From the NCBI GenBank assembly GCA_943787365.1, contig CALSMD010000006.1, forward strand, positions 137,984 through 201,983: 64,000 nucleotides of DNA. The letters run 5' to 3'. The notes below the pieces were generated by a model. It had not been told where the DNA came from, ran no database searches, and was given only the letters and a program-made list of their open reading frames with translations. This DNA is from an uncultured Flavobacteriaceae bacterium. Lineage in GTDB: Bacteria > Bacteroidota > Bacteroidia > Flavobacteriales > Flavobacteriaceae. Made by a program: the position numbers and the translations under genes. Below are positions 25,821 through 33,946 of this stretch, piece after piece (the stretch's first letter is position 1; each line of letters starts with the position of its first letter).

Positions 25821-26483
25821 CTAAGGTTTCCAAACAAACTGGCTTTTAACTATAAACGAACCATCCCCATAACTACAACATATACCGTCTCCCCAAGCAT
25901 CAAATATTGTGAAGGTATAATCACCGTCAGGAAGTGTGTACGATGCATTAAAAGCTGTTTCTCCTGGATAAGGTCCTCCAGACGCAACAATTGTATTGGC
26001 AGAATTCGTGATTTCCCAACTTGTCTCTTCAGGATAACTATCAAAATCTATTGCCAAATGTATATCGTTAGATTCACATATTTTGGTATATGTAATTGTA
26101 ATCTCTTCTGATGTTGACACTAATCTAAGAACAATAGTTTTTGTGACACCTGTTGGTATGTTAAGTAATTCAAAATCAATCATGGTTGAACCACTGAGTT
26201 GACCTGCTCTAATATCTACATTTCCACTAAAACTATATTCAAGTGCACTTCCTGTTGAAGCACTGGTTACCTCAATTGGAATAGAACGGTCTGCAGTATG
26301 TGCTTCTGAAGTTGCAACAACGACTTCAAACGAGTCGGAGAGTGGATTCACGATTATGGATCCTGAGCTTGTTTCAAAAGAATCGACTGGCGAGATAGCT
26401 TGAAATTCTTCAGTATTTATATCACATGAATTAAATACTATTGCCATTAATAATAAGGCTAAAAAGTAGGTTTTTAATTTCAT
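25821..26483 (-). CDS. Lipoprotein with a frameshift at its 3' end
   Basis: 220 residues from the ATG at 26483. The signal ends in a lipobox (MAIVFNSC), so lipidation at Cys20 is expected. The C-terminal part (about 145-210) is a module common in secreted proteins of marine Bacteroidota (TSWEITNSANTIVASGGPYP, FTIFDAWGDGICCSYGDG). The frame ends abruptly at FVWKP, but the next minus-strand frame continues to a stop at 25768-25770 with LAQGGQFGTSTSITFSLP, which is exactly how this module normally ends. One base seems to be missing near 25824-25835. It is either a real 3' mutation costing about 20 residues or a sequencing error. Confidence 0.75.
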   Translation of the reverse strand: MKLKTYFLALLLMAIVFNSCDINTEEFQAISPVDSFETSSGSIIVNPLSDSFEVVVATSEAHTADRSIPIEVTSASTGSALEYSFSGNVDIRAGQLSGSTMIDFELLNIPTGVTKTIVLRLVSTSEEITITYTKICESNDIHLAIDFDSYPEETSWEITNSANTIVASGGPYPGETAFNASYTLPDGDYTFTIFDAWGDGICCSYGDGSFIVKSQFVWKP

Positions 26484-26872
26484 AATCAATTAGGGGTTAA
26501 GTTATAATTCGAGCAATATATAATTTTTTAATTTAAAAAAATAAATTATTCTCAATAAAAAATGGTTTAAATTAAATTATTTATTGTAAAATGCAGTTTA
26601 TATTGTTTATTCTTCATTAATAAAAGTAAAACAATATACGCACATACAAAAAACTACACTATATAGAAAAATAATGAGCAACCCAAACCTCAAATACCTA
26701 ACAAGAATTACAACAAGAATAGACTGTCTCAACAACAGATAAAGAATTTCTTGATACGAACTATCCTCGAAGCAAAGCCTTGGGGAGTTCTTTTCGATTA
26801 AAATTAATCATCTATTCAGAGTGTTATAAAATAATGGATTTTTAAATAGTTTGAAACTTGATAAGTTTAAAC
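26484..26872. other. AT-rich intergenic region, nothing recognised
   Basis: Nearly 390 bases between the lipoprotein start and the tRNA terminator. It must contain the lipoprotein promoter. I see no convincing open frame, repeat or RNA element in it. Confidence 0.4.
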
Positions 26873-26902
26873 AAAAAAGCCTCTCAAGATGAGAGGCTTT
26901 TT
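26873..26902 (-). terminator. Terminator after tRNA-Leu
   Basis: A 7-bp GC-rich stem GCCTCTC / GAGAGGC with a 5-nt loop, flanked by A6 and T5, so it can act on the minus strand after the tRNA. Confidence 0.9.
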
Positions 26903-26911
26903 GTTGTTTAG

Positions 26912-26993
26912 TGCGGGCGGGGAGACTCGAACTCCCACACCTCGCGGCACTAGATCCTAAGTCTAGCGTGTCTACCAATTCCACCACGCCCGC
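26912..26993 (-). tRNA. tRNA-Leu (anticodon UAG)
   Basis: 82 nt on the minus strand. The acceptor stem GCGGGCG pairs with CGCCCGC, with discriminator A. The anticodon arm is CTAGA-CTTAGGA-TCTAG, giving anticodon TAG. The long variable arm (TGCCGCGAGGTG) is the class II form expected for leucine, and the T arm is GGGAG-TTCGAGT-CTCCC. CCA is not encoded. A TATATTTG promoter lies upstream and a strong terminator downstream, so it is a single-gene unit. Confidence 0.96.
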
Positions 26994-27016
26994 TAAACAT
27001 CCCTTAAATAGGGACG

Positions 27017-27024
27017 CAAATATA
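27017..27024 (-). promoter_or_regulatory. Promoter -7 element for tRNA-Leu
   Basis: TATATTTG on the minus strand, 24 bases upstream of the tRNA 5' end. Confidence 0.65.
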
Positions 27025-27109
27025 AACAATAGTTTATAAATACAAATAGTAGATAGAACTATTTCTTTAATGGTATTTTCGTAAATTTACATTTACAAAT
27101 TTTCAAACT

Positions 27110-28498
27110 ATGAACTCATTACAATCTTATCTCAAATCAAACAAAGAGCGCTTCGTTCAAGAGCTTTTTGATCTTCTTAAAATTCCGTCCGTTAGTGCCG
27201 ATTCAGCCTACGCAAAGGATGTGTATAACGCTGCCGATTTTGTGGCCGATAGTTTAAAGACTGCCGGGTGTGATACCGTAGAAATTTGTCAAACAAAAGG
27301 ATTTCCTATCGTCTATGGAGAAAAACTAATAGACCCTAAACTCCCAACGATTTTAGTATATGGTCATTATGATGTGCAACCTGCAGATCCAATTGAATTA
27401 TGGGACGCTCCTGCTTTTGAACCTATCATTAAAAAAACTGAACTCCACCCTGAAGGTGCCATCTTTGCTAGGGGGGCTTGTGATGATAAAGGACAAATGT
27501 ATATGCATGTGAAAGCCCTGGAGTTTATGACCTCAACGGATCAATTGCCGTGTAACGTTAAATTTATGATTGAAGGTGAAGAAGAAGTCGGTAGTGAAAA
27601 TCTAGCTGATTTTGTCAAAAATAACACAACCAAACTAAAAAATGATGTCATCTTAATTTCAGATACAGGCATGATTGCTAAGGACATACCATCCATAACA
27701 ACAGGACTTCGAGGCTTGAGTTATGTAGAGGTCGAAGTGACAGGGCCAAATAGAGACTTGCACTCTGGTATTTACGGAGGAGCAGTCGCTAATCCAATAA
27801 ATGTATTGGCTAAAATGATCGCCTCCTTACATGATGAAAACAATCACATTACCATCCCTGGGTTTTATGATAAGGTCGAGGAATTATCGGATGAAGAACG
27901 TGCAGAAATGGCAAAAGCACCGTTTTCGTTAGAAGACTATAAAGATTCTTTAAAAATCAATGCGGTCTATGGCGAAAAAGGGTACTCAACCAACGAACGT
28001 AATTCCATTCGTCCAACCCTCGATGTAAACGGTATTTGGGGTGGCTACACGGGTGAAGGTGCTAAAACTGTTATTGCTAGTAAAGCGTATGCGAAAATCT
28101 CAATGCGTTTAGTGCCTAATCAGGATTGTGAAAAAATTACATTGCTTTTTAAAGCGCATTTTGAAAGCATTGCCCCAGAAGGAGTGACTGTGAAAGTGAC
28201 GCCACATCATGGAGGTCAAGGTTATGTAACTCCGATAGACACTATCGGATACAAAGCTGCTGCAATGGCTTATAAAGACACGTTTGGAACTGCTCCCATT
28301 CCACAACGCGGTGGAGGAAGTATTCCAATTGTGGCCTTATTTGAAAAAGAATTAAAGAGTAAAACCATTTTAATGGGCTTTGGGTTGGACAGTGACGCCA
28401 TCCACTCGCCTAATGAACATTTTGGGCTTTTTAATTACTTTAAAGGGATTGAAACAATTCCACTGTTTTATAAATATTTTACAGCACTTCAATCTTAA
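27110..28498 (+). CDS. M20 family metallo-dipeptidase
   Basis: 462 residues of the carnosinase/CNDP-like branch of M20. Metal ligands are visible: His86 in VYGHYDVQP, Asp125 in RGACDDKGQ, the catalytic Glu in EGEEEVGS (near 157), Asp in ISDTGM, and His in DAIHSPNEHFGL near the C-terminus. The lid domain starts around TGLRGLSYVEVEVTG. No signal peptide, so it is cytoplasmic and likely hydrolyses di- or small peptides using two zinc or manganese ions. It is alone on its strand; a convergent M28 peptidase gene follows after 19 bases. Confidence 0.92.
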   Translation: MNSLQSYLKSNKERFVQELFDLLKIPSVSADSAYAKDVYNAADFVADSLKTAGCDTVEICQTKGFPIVYGEKLIDPKLPTILVYGHYDVQPADPIELWDAPAFEPIIKKTELHPEGAIFARGACDDKGQMYMHVKALEFMTSTDQLPCNVKFMIEGEEEVGSENLADFVKNNTTKLKNDVILISDTGMIAKDIPSITTGLRGLSYVEVEVTGPNRDLHSGIYGGAVANPINVLAKMIASLHDENNHITIPGFYDKVEELSDEERAEMAKAPFSLEDYKDSLKINAVYGEKGYSTNERNSIRPTLDVNGIWGGYTGEGAKTVIASKAYAKISMRLVPNQDCEKITLLFKAHFESIAPEGVTVKVTPHHGGQGYVTPIDTIGYKAAAMAYKDTFGTAPIPQRGGGSIPIVALFEKELKSKTILMGFGLDSDAIHSPNEHFGLFNYFKGIETIPLFYKYFTALQS

Positions 28499-28517
28499 AT
28501 TTTATATCAATTACAAG

Positions 28518-29879
28518 CTATTTACCAATCACTATTTGTTGTGAAAATACCTTTTTGTTTTGAGTCATACGGACAAAATACGTTCCTTTAGCGAGTTGAC
28601 TCATATTTAATTTTGAACGTTTTTCAGTTAACACTTTTTGAAGCACCTGCTTACCTTCTATTGAAAATAACTCAAACATCAAATCGTCATTTAAAGAATG
28701 TTCAATCGTTAGTATTGATGAAGTTGGGTTCGGATATATATTAATCGTATTTAATTTGAATGTATGAGTTCCTAAGGATGTAAAATCAACGCAAGCGCTC
28801 AATTCCGTACATGAACCCACGGTCACTTCAACAGCATAACTACCGCTTATTGTAGGAGAAAAGGATTGATTAACTTCGGAAGGTATTGGAAGGTTTGTAC
28901 TACAATCCACCCATTGATAGCTGGCATTATCCATGTTAGAGGTCAAAGTCGAGGAACTGACTGTTAGCGAATTATCTACAGAAACCAAACTTCCTTTAGT
29001 TACCATATAAGACATAATTAATTTTGCTAATTCATGAAAATAGGGCAAATCCAAGGAGCTAAACCGATCACTAGAAGAATGGTAGTAAGGGGTCTGATCG
29101 TCATTGTCCCAAGACTCTCCAACCAACACAGCAGAATATCCTTGATCCCAAAAACGAGCGTGATCACTCGCTGTAGTACCTGGGTTGACAACATTCACAT
29201 TTAAGTTAAAGTTATAGGTTGCTAATAATGCAACTAAATCATCTTTCATTTCTATAGAATTTGCAATAGGACGCACATCGATATCAAAATCATCGTCATC
29301 ATCGCCATCATACCCCATCATATCGATATTTAAAACACCCAATATGTTGTCCCCATTGTTATTGGCTTGGCTTGCATAAAAATTTGCACCTCTAAGCCCA
29401 ATTTCTTCTTCATCCCACAAGGCATAAACAAGGGTATTGTCCATACATTGAGTCGATAAAATTCGAGCAACCTCTAAGACAGTTGCAGTTCCAGAAGCAT
29501 TGTCATCTGCACAATAGTCTGCTACTGAATCATAATGTGCACAAATAATATAGATGTCGTTTGGATTGGTTTTTCCTAGCTGTGTCGCAATAATATTGCG
29601 TCCGTTGGTATTAAAGGGCTGATCGGTTACAGTGAGGTTGTTCATTGCATTAAATTTTTCAACCAAATAATCTCCGGCAAGGTCATTATTGGATTGTTCT
29701 CTATTTAATATTGTCACGGAATTACCCCCAACATTTGTTGCAACTTCTCCAGTAAACTCTTGAAGGGTTTGACTTAAAGAATCTAAACTTACAGCATTAA
29801 TAAGATCTAATTCTGTTTGCGCAGAGAGTGCTCCTATTAGGGAAAAGCTAAGACTAAAAAGTAAAAATACTTTTTTCAT
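28518..29879 (-). CDS. Secreted M28 metallopeptidase with type A T9SS domain
   Basis: 453 residues. Signal peptide 1-20 (LIGALSA|QTE). The M28 aminopeptidase domain shows the usual zinc ligands: CAHYDSVA, ADDNASGTATVLE, WDEEEIGLRGA (catalytic Glu), NIDMMGYDGD and DHARFWDQGYSA. An aspartate run (GDDDDDFDID) lies in the middle. An Ig-like segment (about 325-370) and a type A sorting domain (IYPNPTSSILTIEHS, FSIEGKQV, AKGTYFVRM) end the protein. It is an extracellular or surface peptidase that trims peptides outside the cell. Promoter element TAGTTTTG at 29902-29909. Confidence 0.93.
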   Translation of the reverse strand: MKKVFLLFSLSFSLIGALSAQTELDLINAVSLDSLSQTLQEFTGEVATNVGGNSVTILNREQSNNDLAGDYLVEKFNAMNNLTVTDQPFNTNGRNIIATQLGKTNPNDIYIICAHYDSVADYCADDNASGTATVLEVARILSTQCMDNTLVYALWDEEEIGLRGANFYASQANNNGDNILGVLNIDMMGYDGDDDDDFDIDVRPIANSIEMKDDLVALLATYNFNLNVNVVNPGTTASDHARFWDQGYSAVLVGESWDNDDQTPYYHSSSDRFSSLDLPYFHELAKLIMSYMVTKGSLVSVDNSLTVSSSTLTSNMDNASYQWVDCSTNLPIPSEVNQSFSPTISGSYAVEVTVGSCTELSACVDFTSLGTHTFKLNTINIYPNPTSSILTIEHSLNDDLMFELFSIEGKQVLQKVLTEKRSKLNMSQLAKGTYFVRMTQNKKVFSQQIVIGK

Positions 29880-29901
29880 AATGTTAAGTTGATCGTTTCT
29901 C

Positions 29902-29909
29902 CAAAACTA
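29902..29909 (-). promoter_or_regulatory. Promoter -7 element for the M28 peptidase
   Basis: TAGTTTTG on the minus strand fits TAnnTTTG, 23 bases before the start codon in the 38-base gap after the MmcQ/YjbR gene. Confidence 0.5.
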
Positions 29910-29917
29910 CATAAAGT

Positions 29918-30283
29918 TTATTCAAGTTGAGCTCTTAATTTTTTAGGCATATTTTTAACTACCATGGCATAGCTATGGTCAATGAGTTCAAAAAGAAATT
30001 GAGGCGAAAACCCACAGTTATTTAAATAAATAGTATTCCAATGTTTTTTATTGGCGTGAAATCCAGGGTGAATAGAATCATAATCGTTGCGGAGTTCCTC
30101 GGCATAATCCGGATCACATTTCAAGGTAATGGAGGGGGTTCCTTGCTCCCATGCCTCGAGTGGACAAAGCGCAAATATTTTTCCTAAAACCTTATACACT
30201 AAAGTACTCTCATCAAAAGGAAATTCTTCAGTGGTTTGTTCTTTTTTTAAACAAAAAGATTGAATGGCATCAATTGGAATCAT
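29918..30283 (-). CDS. MmcQ/YjbR family protein
   Basis: 121 residues matching the small YjbR/MmcQ (CyaY-like fold) family: ESTLVYKVLGKIFALCPL, SITLKCDPDYAEELR, HPGFHANKKHWNTIYL and LFELIDHSYAMVVKNMPKK. These proteins are often called DNA-binding, but their role is unresolved. The gene starts at the last base of the upstream cyclase gene's stop (TAATG overlap), so the two are translated together. No special feature links it to the cyclase. Confidence 0.88.
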   Translation of the reverse strand: MIPIDAIQSFCLKKEQTTEEFPFDESTLVYKVLGKIFALCPLEAWEQGTPSITLKCDPDYAEELRNDYDSIHPGFHANKKHWNTIYLNNCGFSPQFLFELIDHSYAMVVKNMPKKLRAQLE

Positions 30284-31050
30284 TAGGGTTTTGAGGTTTC
30301 TTTGTCGTATAATTTATACAATATTGGCTTGCTCGGGGAAGCATCGTTTTCAAAAGGTGCAATTAAAATATTTAAAATATACTTTCCGTCGAGCACTGAG
30401 TTAGGAACATAAACAAGTTCTGTAATCGTTGCATCCATACGCATTTCACCTCCTACATTCCAAAAAGCTTTGTGTGCTAAAAGTTGTCCATCATCCTTTT
30501 CTTTATCGACACTTGGTGTATCGACTAACAAGTGCTTCACCCCTTTTTCACGAAGGTAAATGGCAGCCGCTTCCGTAAGGTAGGGCGGATTTGTATGGGC
30601 GTATTGTCGGTTCAATTTATCGGTTGTATTGGGAAGCGTTCTAATCACAACAGCTTCTCTTTTTTTATTACCTATCGCATAACGCAGTTGTTTTTCGGAG
30701 ATAATAAAATCCCCATTTAAAGCTTCTGGAACAACCGTGATGACTTCCGCTACAAACAAAAACTGTGTCAAACACTTGTTGATGGAATGGACTTCTTTAG
30801 TAATGTGTCCCACACATTCTGTGTGTGTTCCGTGTGCGTGGGGGTTAAATTCGATTGTATTAAAATTAACCGAAGCCCCCTCTTTGACACTTCCAGTCCA
30901 TCCTTTTACTTTGGCAGGAACTATTTTTGGTGGAGGCAAATACCATGCATTTACATTCTCTTCTGAAGCACGAAATGAAATTGAAATATCCAAAGGTTGA
31001 TCTATATAGATCGTATAAGTTCGACTGTTGGCTTGAATAATTGCTTTCAT
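30283..31050 (-). CDS. Cyclase family protein (kynurenine formamidase-like fold)
   Basis: 255 residues. The metal-binding signature of the family is FNPHAHGTHTECVGHI (near 70-85), with a later LLVDTPSVDKEKDDGQ region. Family members hydrolyse amides or esters, such as N-formylkynurenine, with zinc or manganese. Here the HGTHxE form differs from the HxGTHxDxP of KynB, so the substrate is uncertain. No other kynurenine genes are close. It has its own upstream gap of about 120 bases and is coupled to the MmcQ/YjbR gene. Confidence 0.83.
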   Translation of the reverse strand: MKAIIQANSRTYTIYIDQPLDISISFRASEENVNAWYLPPPKIVPAKVKGWTGSVKEGASVNFNTIEFNPHAHGTHTECVGHITKEVHSINKCLTQFLFVAEVITVVPEALNGDFIISEKQLRYAIGNKKREAVVIRTLPNTTDKLNRQYAHTNPPYLTEAAAIYLREKGVKHLLVDTPSVDKEKDDGQLLAHKAFWNVGGEMRMDATITELVYVPNSVLDGKYILNILIAPFENDASPSKPILYKLYDKETSKP

Positions 31051-31171
31051 AGTTGTGTGTGTTTAACGGTCACATGAATTATCTAAAGCAGAAAGATTCA
31101 CTATGAATCACTGTTATAAAAAAAACCTGTTTTGAACGTGCTTGGTTCGTATGTAAATTTAATAAATTTGA

Positions 31172-32296
31172 TCAAATTAAAAACAAATCAGAAGCAATTC
31201 CGTCCGAAAGAAATTTGCCTGTCTTTGTGATTTTTAAATGATTTTCCTCTAAAAAAAGCAATTCAGAAGCTCTAAATTTTTCTGAGTTCTCAAGCAATTT
31301 ATTTTTAATTTCAAGACCAAAATCCGTTTCAATTTTTTTGAGTGAAATACCCCAAATGGTTCGTAAACCGGTCATGATGTATTCGTTGAATCTGTTTTCT
31401 ACAGACAACACTTCCGATTCAAACGGTCGTACATTGGCTTCTAATGATTTGATATACTTCGTATTGTTTGATATGTTCCAACTTCTACTTTTACCGTCAA
31501 ATGAATGTGCCGAAGGTCCCACACCCATATAGGGTTTCCCCAGCCAATAACTTGTATTGTGTCTTGAAAAATATTCGGGATGTCCAAAACTACAGGTTTC
31601 ATAATGCGTCAAGCCTTGTTTGGATGTTTCCTCTAGCAATACCTCAAAATGTTTTGCTGATACTTCATCATCCATTGGCGGGTGACTTCCTTTATTTATA
31701 AAATGCTCTAGTGCTGTTTTTGGCTCGACTGTGAGCGCATAACAAGAGAGGTGTTTGATGCCAAACCCAAAAGCAGTTTGCAAATTTTCACGCCACTGTT
31801 CTACAGACATCGTCGGCATTCCAAACATTAAATCGATGGTAATATTATCAAAATAGGATGTGGCAATTTCCAAACATTTTTTTGCTTCATTGGCGTTATG
31901 AACTCTATTCATTACCTTTAAATCAGATTCACTAAAAGACTGAATTCCAATGCTTAATCGATTTATTTTGGTGTTTGAAAGGGCTTTTATATATTCAACA
32001 TCCAAATCATCTGGATTGGCTTCAAGGGTGATTTCAGGAGTGTCGGACACCGTATAGTGTTCAAATACAGTTTTAAGAACCGTGTTTAGCTCCGAAACTT
32101 CTAGCACAGTAGGCGTGCCTCCTCCAAAGTAAATCGATTGAATTTCTTCATTCTGGTATTCCGATTTTCTAAGGATTAGTTCTTTATAAACCGCTTTAAT
32201 AAATGCCGATTTAGAATTTTGGTTTGTCGAAAAGTGAAAGTTACAGTAGTGACAAGCTTTTTTACAAAATGGAATGTGGATATAAATACCTGACAC
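31172..32296 (-). CDS. hemW: HemW, radical SAM heme chaperone family
   Basis: 374 residues from GTG 32296. The open frame extends further upstream but runs through the DinB gene, and flavobacterial HemW proteins start at this SGIYIHIPFC point. The radical SAM motif is CKKACHYC (Cys11, 15, 18); SIYFGGGTPTVL follows, and SRHNTSYWLGKPYMGVG holds the HNxxYW motif typical of HemW and absent from coproporphyrinogen dehydrogenase HemN. HemW binds heme and is thought to deliver it to membrane enzymes. It begins 17 bases after the DinB stop and is probably in one transcript with DinB and ruvC. Confidence 0.9.
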   Translation of the reverse strand: MSGIYIHIPFCKKACHYCNFHFSTNQNSKSAFIKAVYKELILRKSEYQNEEIQSIYFGGGTPTVLEVSELNTVLKTVFEHYTVSDTPEITLEANPDDLDVEYIKALSNTKINRLSIGIQSFSESDLKVMNRVHNANEAKKCLEIATSYFDNITIDLMFGMPTMSVEQWRENLQTAFGFGIKHLSCYALTVEPKTALEHFINKGSHPPMDDEVSAKHFEVLLEETSKQGLTHYETCSFGHPEYFSRHNTSYWLGKPYMGVGPSAHSFDGKSRSWNISNNTKYIKSLEANVRPFESEVLSVENRFNEYIMTGLRTIWGISLKKIETDFGLEIKNKLLENSEKFRASELLFLEENHLKITKTGKFLSDGIASDLFLI

Positions 32297-32313
32297 TGAA
32301 ATGGAGTTTTTGA

Positions 32314-32844
32314 TTAATATTTGAACACTTTCGCATTGATAATGTGCTGTAAGTGATGGTTGCAATGCCAAGCATAAATGGCCAAACTCTCTTGCAAAGA
32401 AATACATTCATTTCCTTCTGGATGGATATAGGTTCTTTGAAATTGTACGGTCTCTAATTGATCTAATAAAAACACCCAACGTTGATGAATTCCAGCTAAG
32501 AGCTTCGTTGAGCTTTGAATGCTATAATCTACCGTGTCATTCAGCGTTGCCCACTGTGCCTCCTTATAAGGTTTGATGATAGGATTGTCTTCCGTGAGTG
32601 CCAATTTAAAACGAGTGATACTATTCATGTGGCTGTCAATACAATGACCAACCACTTGTTGAATTGTCCAACCCTCGGGACGGTATTTATAATGAAGTTC
32701 CTTATCTGTAAGAGGGATTACTTCTTTTGTCACAAGCGAAGGAAACTGTCTGATGGATTGTATCCAACTTTCAATATGGGTGGGTTCAATTTTGGTAGGA
32801 ATTTTAGGTTTCCCTATTGGATATTTGAGGGTTTCTATGTCCAT
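32314..32844 (-). CDS. DinB/YfiT-family protein (bacillithiol transferase-like)
   Basis: 176 residues of the four-helix DinB fold. The three metal-binding histidines fit VVGHCIDSHMN (near 65-72) and AWHCNHHLQHI (near 158-167), with PEGWTIQQVV and YIHPEGNE typical of the YfiT/BstA branch. Such proteins are metal-dependent thiol transferases or hydrolases; in Firmicutes some use bacillithiol. Substrate here unknown. Spacing to ruvC upstream (9 bases) and hemW downstream (17 bases) suggests a shared transcript. Confidence 0.88.
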   Translation of the reverse strand: MDIETLKYPIGKPKIPTKIEPTHIESWIQSIRQFPSLVTKEVIPLTDKELHYKYRPEGWTIQQVVGHCIDSHMNSITRFKLALTEDNPIIKPYKEAQWATLNDTVDYSIQSSTKLLAGIHQRWVFLLDQLETVQFQRTYIHPEGNECISLQESLAIYAWHCNHHLQHIINAKVFKY

Positions 32845-32853
32845 AGGGATCGT

Positions 32854-33408
32854 TTATTTTTTAACTCTGCTTTCATTTTGCTTTACAAAGGCACTCCAGC
32901 CCGTATAACTTTTGCCACCAGTAACTTTTCCTTGGTTATAAAAATGGCAAACTGCCGCTGCCAACCCATCTGTTGAATCGAGGTTTTTGGGTAATTCTTT
33001 TAACTCTAAAAGACTTTGCAACATTTTAGCGACTTGTTCTTTACTGGCATTTCCATTTCCTGTGATGGCCATTTTAATTTTTTTTGGAGAATACTCTGTA
33101 ATTGGAATTTCTCTGGAAAGTCCAGCAGCCATCGCAACCCCTTGAGCCCTTCCGAGTTTTAACATACTTTGCACATTTTTACCAAAAAAAGGGGCTTCAA
33201 TCGCAATTTCGTCAGGATGAAAAGTGTCTATCAGCTCAATGGTACGCTCAAAAATAAGTTTGAGTTTTAAGTAATGGTCGTCATATTTTTTTAGTAACAA
33301 TTCATTCAATTGTAAAAACTCCATAGTTTTTCCCTTGACTTTTATCAATCCAAAGCCCATGATAGTGGTTCCGGGATCAATCCCTAATATAATTTTTTCT
33401 TCAGCCAT
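32854..33408 (-). CDS. ruvC: Crossover junction endodeoxyribonuclease RuvC
   Basis: 184 residues, the usual RuvC length. The RNase H-like active site residues are visible: Asp in ILGIDPGTTIMGFGLI, Glu in DEIAIEAPFFGKN, and the C-terminal Asp pair in NLDSTDGLAAAVCH. RuvC dimers cut Holliday junctions together with RuvAB during recombinational repair. Start ATG at 33408, overlapping the stop of the upstream lipoprotein gene by one base. Confidence 0.96.
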   Translation of the reverse strand: MAEEKIILGIDPGTTIMGFGLIKVKGKTMEFLQLNELLLKKYDDHYLKLKLIFERTIELIDTFHPDEIAIEAPFFGKNVQSMLKLGRAQGVAMAAGLSREIPITEYSPKKIKMAITGNGNASKEQVAKMLQSLLELKELPKNLDSTDGLAAAVCHFYNQGKVTGGKSYTGWSAFVKQNESRVKK

Positions 33409-33884
33409 TAATCTACCCTTAGAATTATTGGCAATTGAAATGCCGTTTGCACTTGCTGACTTCTTTTAATCGCAGGATATAATTTAGGAAGCCCCTCTAA
33501 ACTACGTGTTAAAATGGAGTCCAACAAGGGGAGTTGTTCTCTAGTCAGTTCCTGTGTTTGTATTTTAGAAATTTGAAGCTCTCCGCTATTGGAAACCAAT
33601 AAATCGATACGAATTGTATCCTTCACCGTTTGTGAGACGATAATGTTTTGTGTTCCAAAATATTCAGAAATATGTGTTGTAATGGTTTGTTCAAAACAAT
33701 TTTTACTGTCTTGAAAGTCAATAGAATTTTCACAATTTTCAAAATTGGGATAGCGATCGACTTCATTCCAATTAAACGTCTTTAACTCTTCCATTAAAAT
33801 CGTATCAGAATCGAGTTTCTTTTTTTCATAATAATTACATGAATAAAAAAAACAGAAAAGTAAGACAAAAGCTAAATATCTCAT
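33408..33884 (-). CDS. Hypothetical lipoprotein
   Basis: 158 residues. The N-terminus has a lipobox-like end (LLFCFFYSC, Cys16), so it is predicted to be lipidated. The rest has a pattern reminiscent of TonB C-terminal-like domains (DTIRIDLLVSNSGELQISKIQT, LDSILTRSLEGLPKLYPA), which are common in flavobacterial envelope proteins. Function unknown. It is translationally coupled to ruvC (one-base overlap), an unusual partner that probably reflects operon layout rather than shared function. Confidence 0.75.
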   Translation of the reverse strand: MRYLAFVLLFCFFYSCNYYEKKKLDSDTILMEELKTFNWNEVDRYPNFENCENSIDFQDSKNCFEQTITTHISEYFGTQNIIVSQTVKDTIRIDLLVSNSGELQISKIQTQELTREQLPLLDSILTRSLEGLPKLYPAIKRSQQVQTAFQLPIILRVD

Positions 33885-33946
33885 TGGTTCATTGTGAACC
33901 CTAAAATTACAATTTTTATTTTTAAATAGGTGAAAACTAAATTAGA

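Noticed and set aside
32297-32407. N-terminal extension of HemW
   Set aside because: It runs through the end of the DinB gene. The family-typical start SGIYIHIPFC is at GTG 32296.
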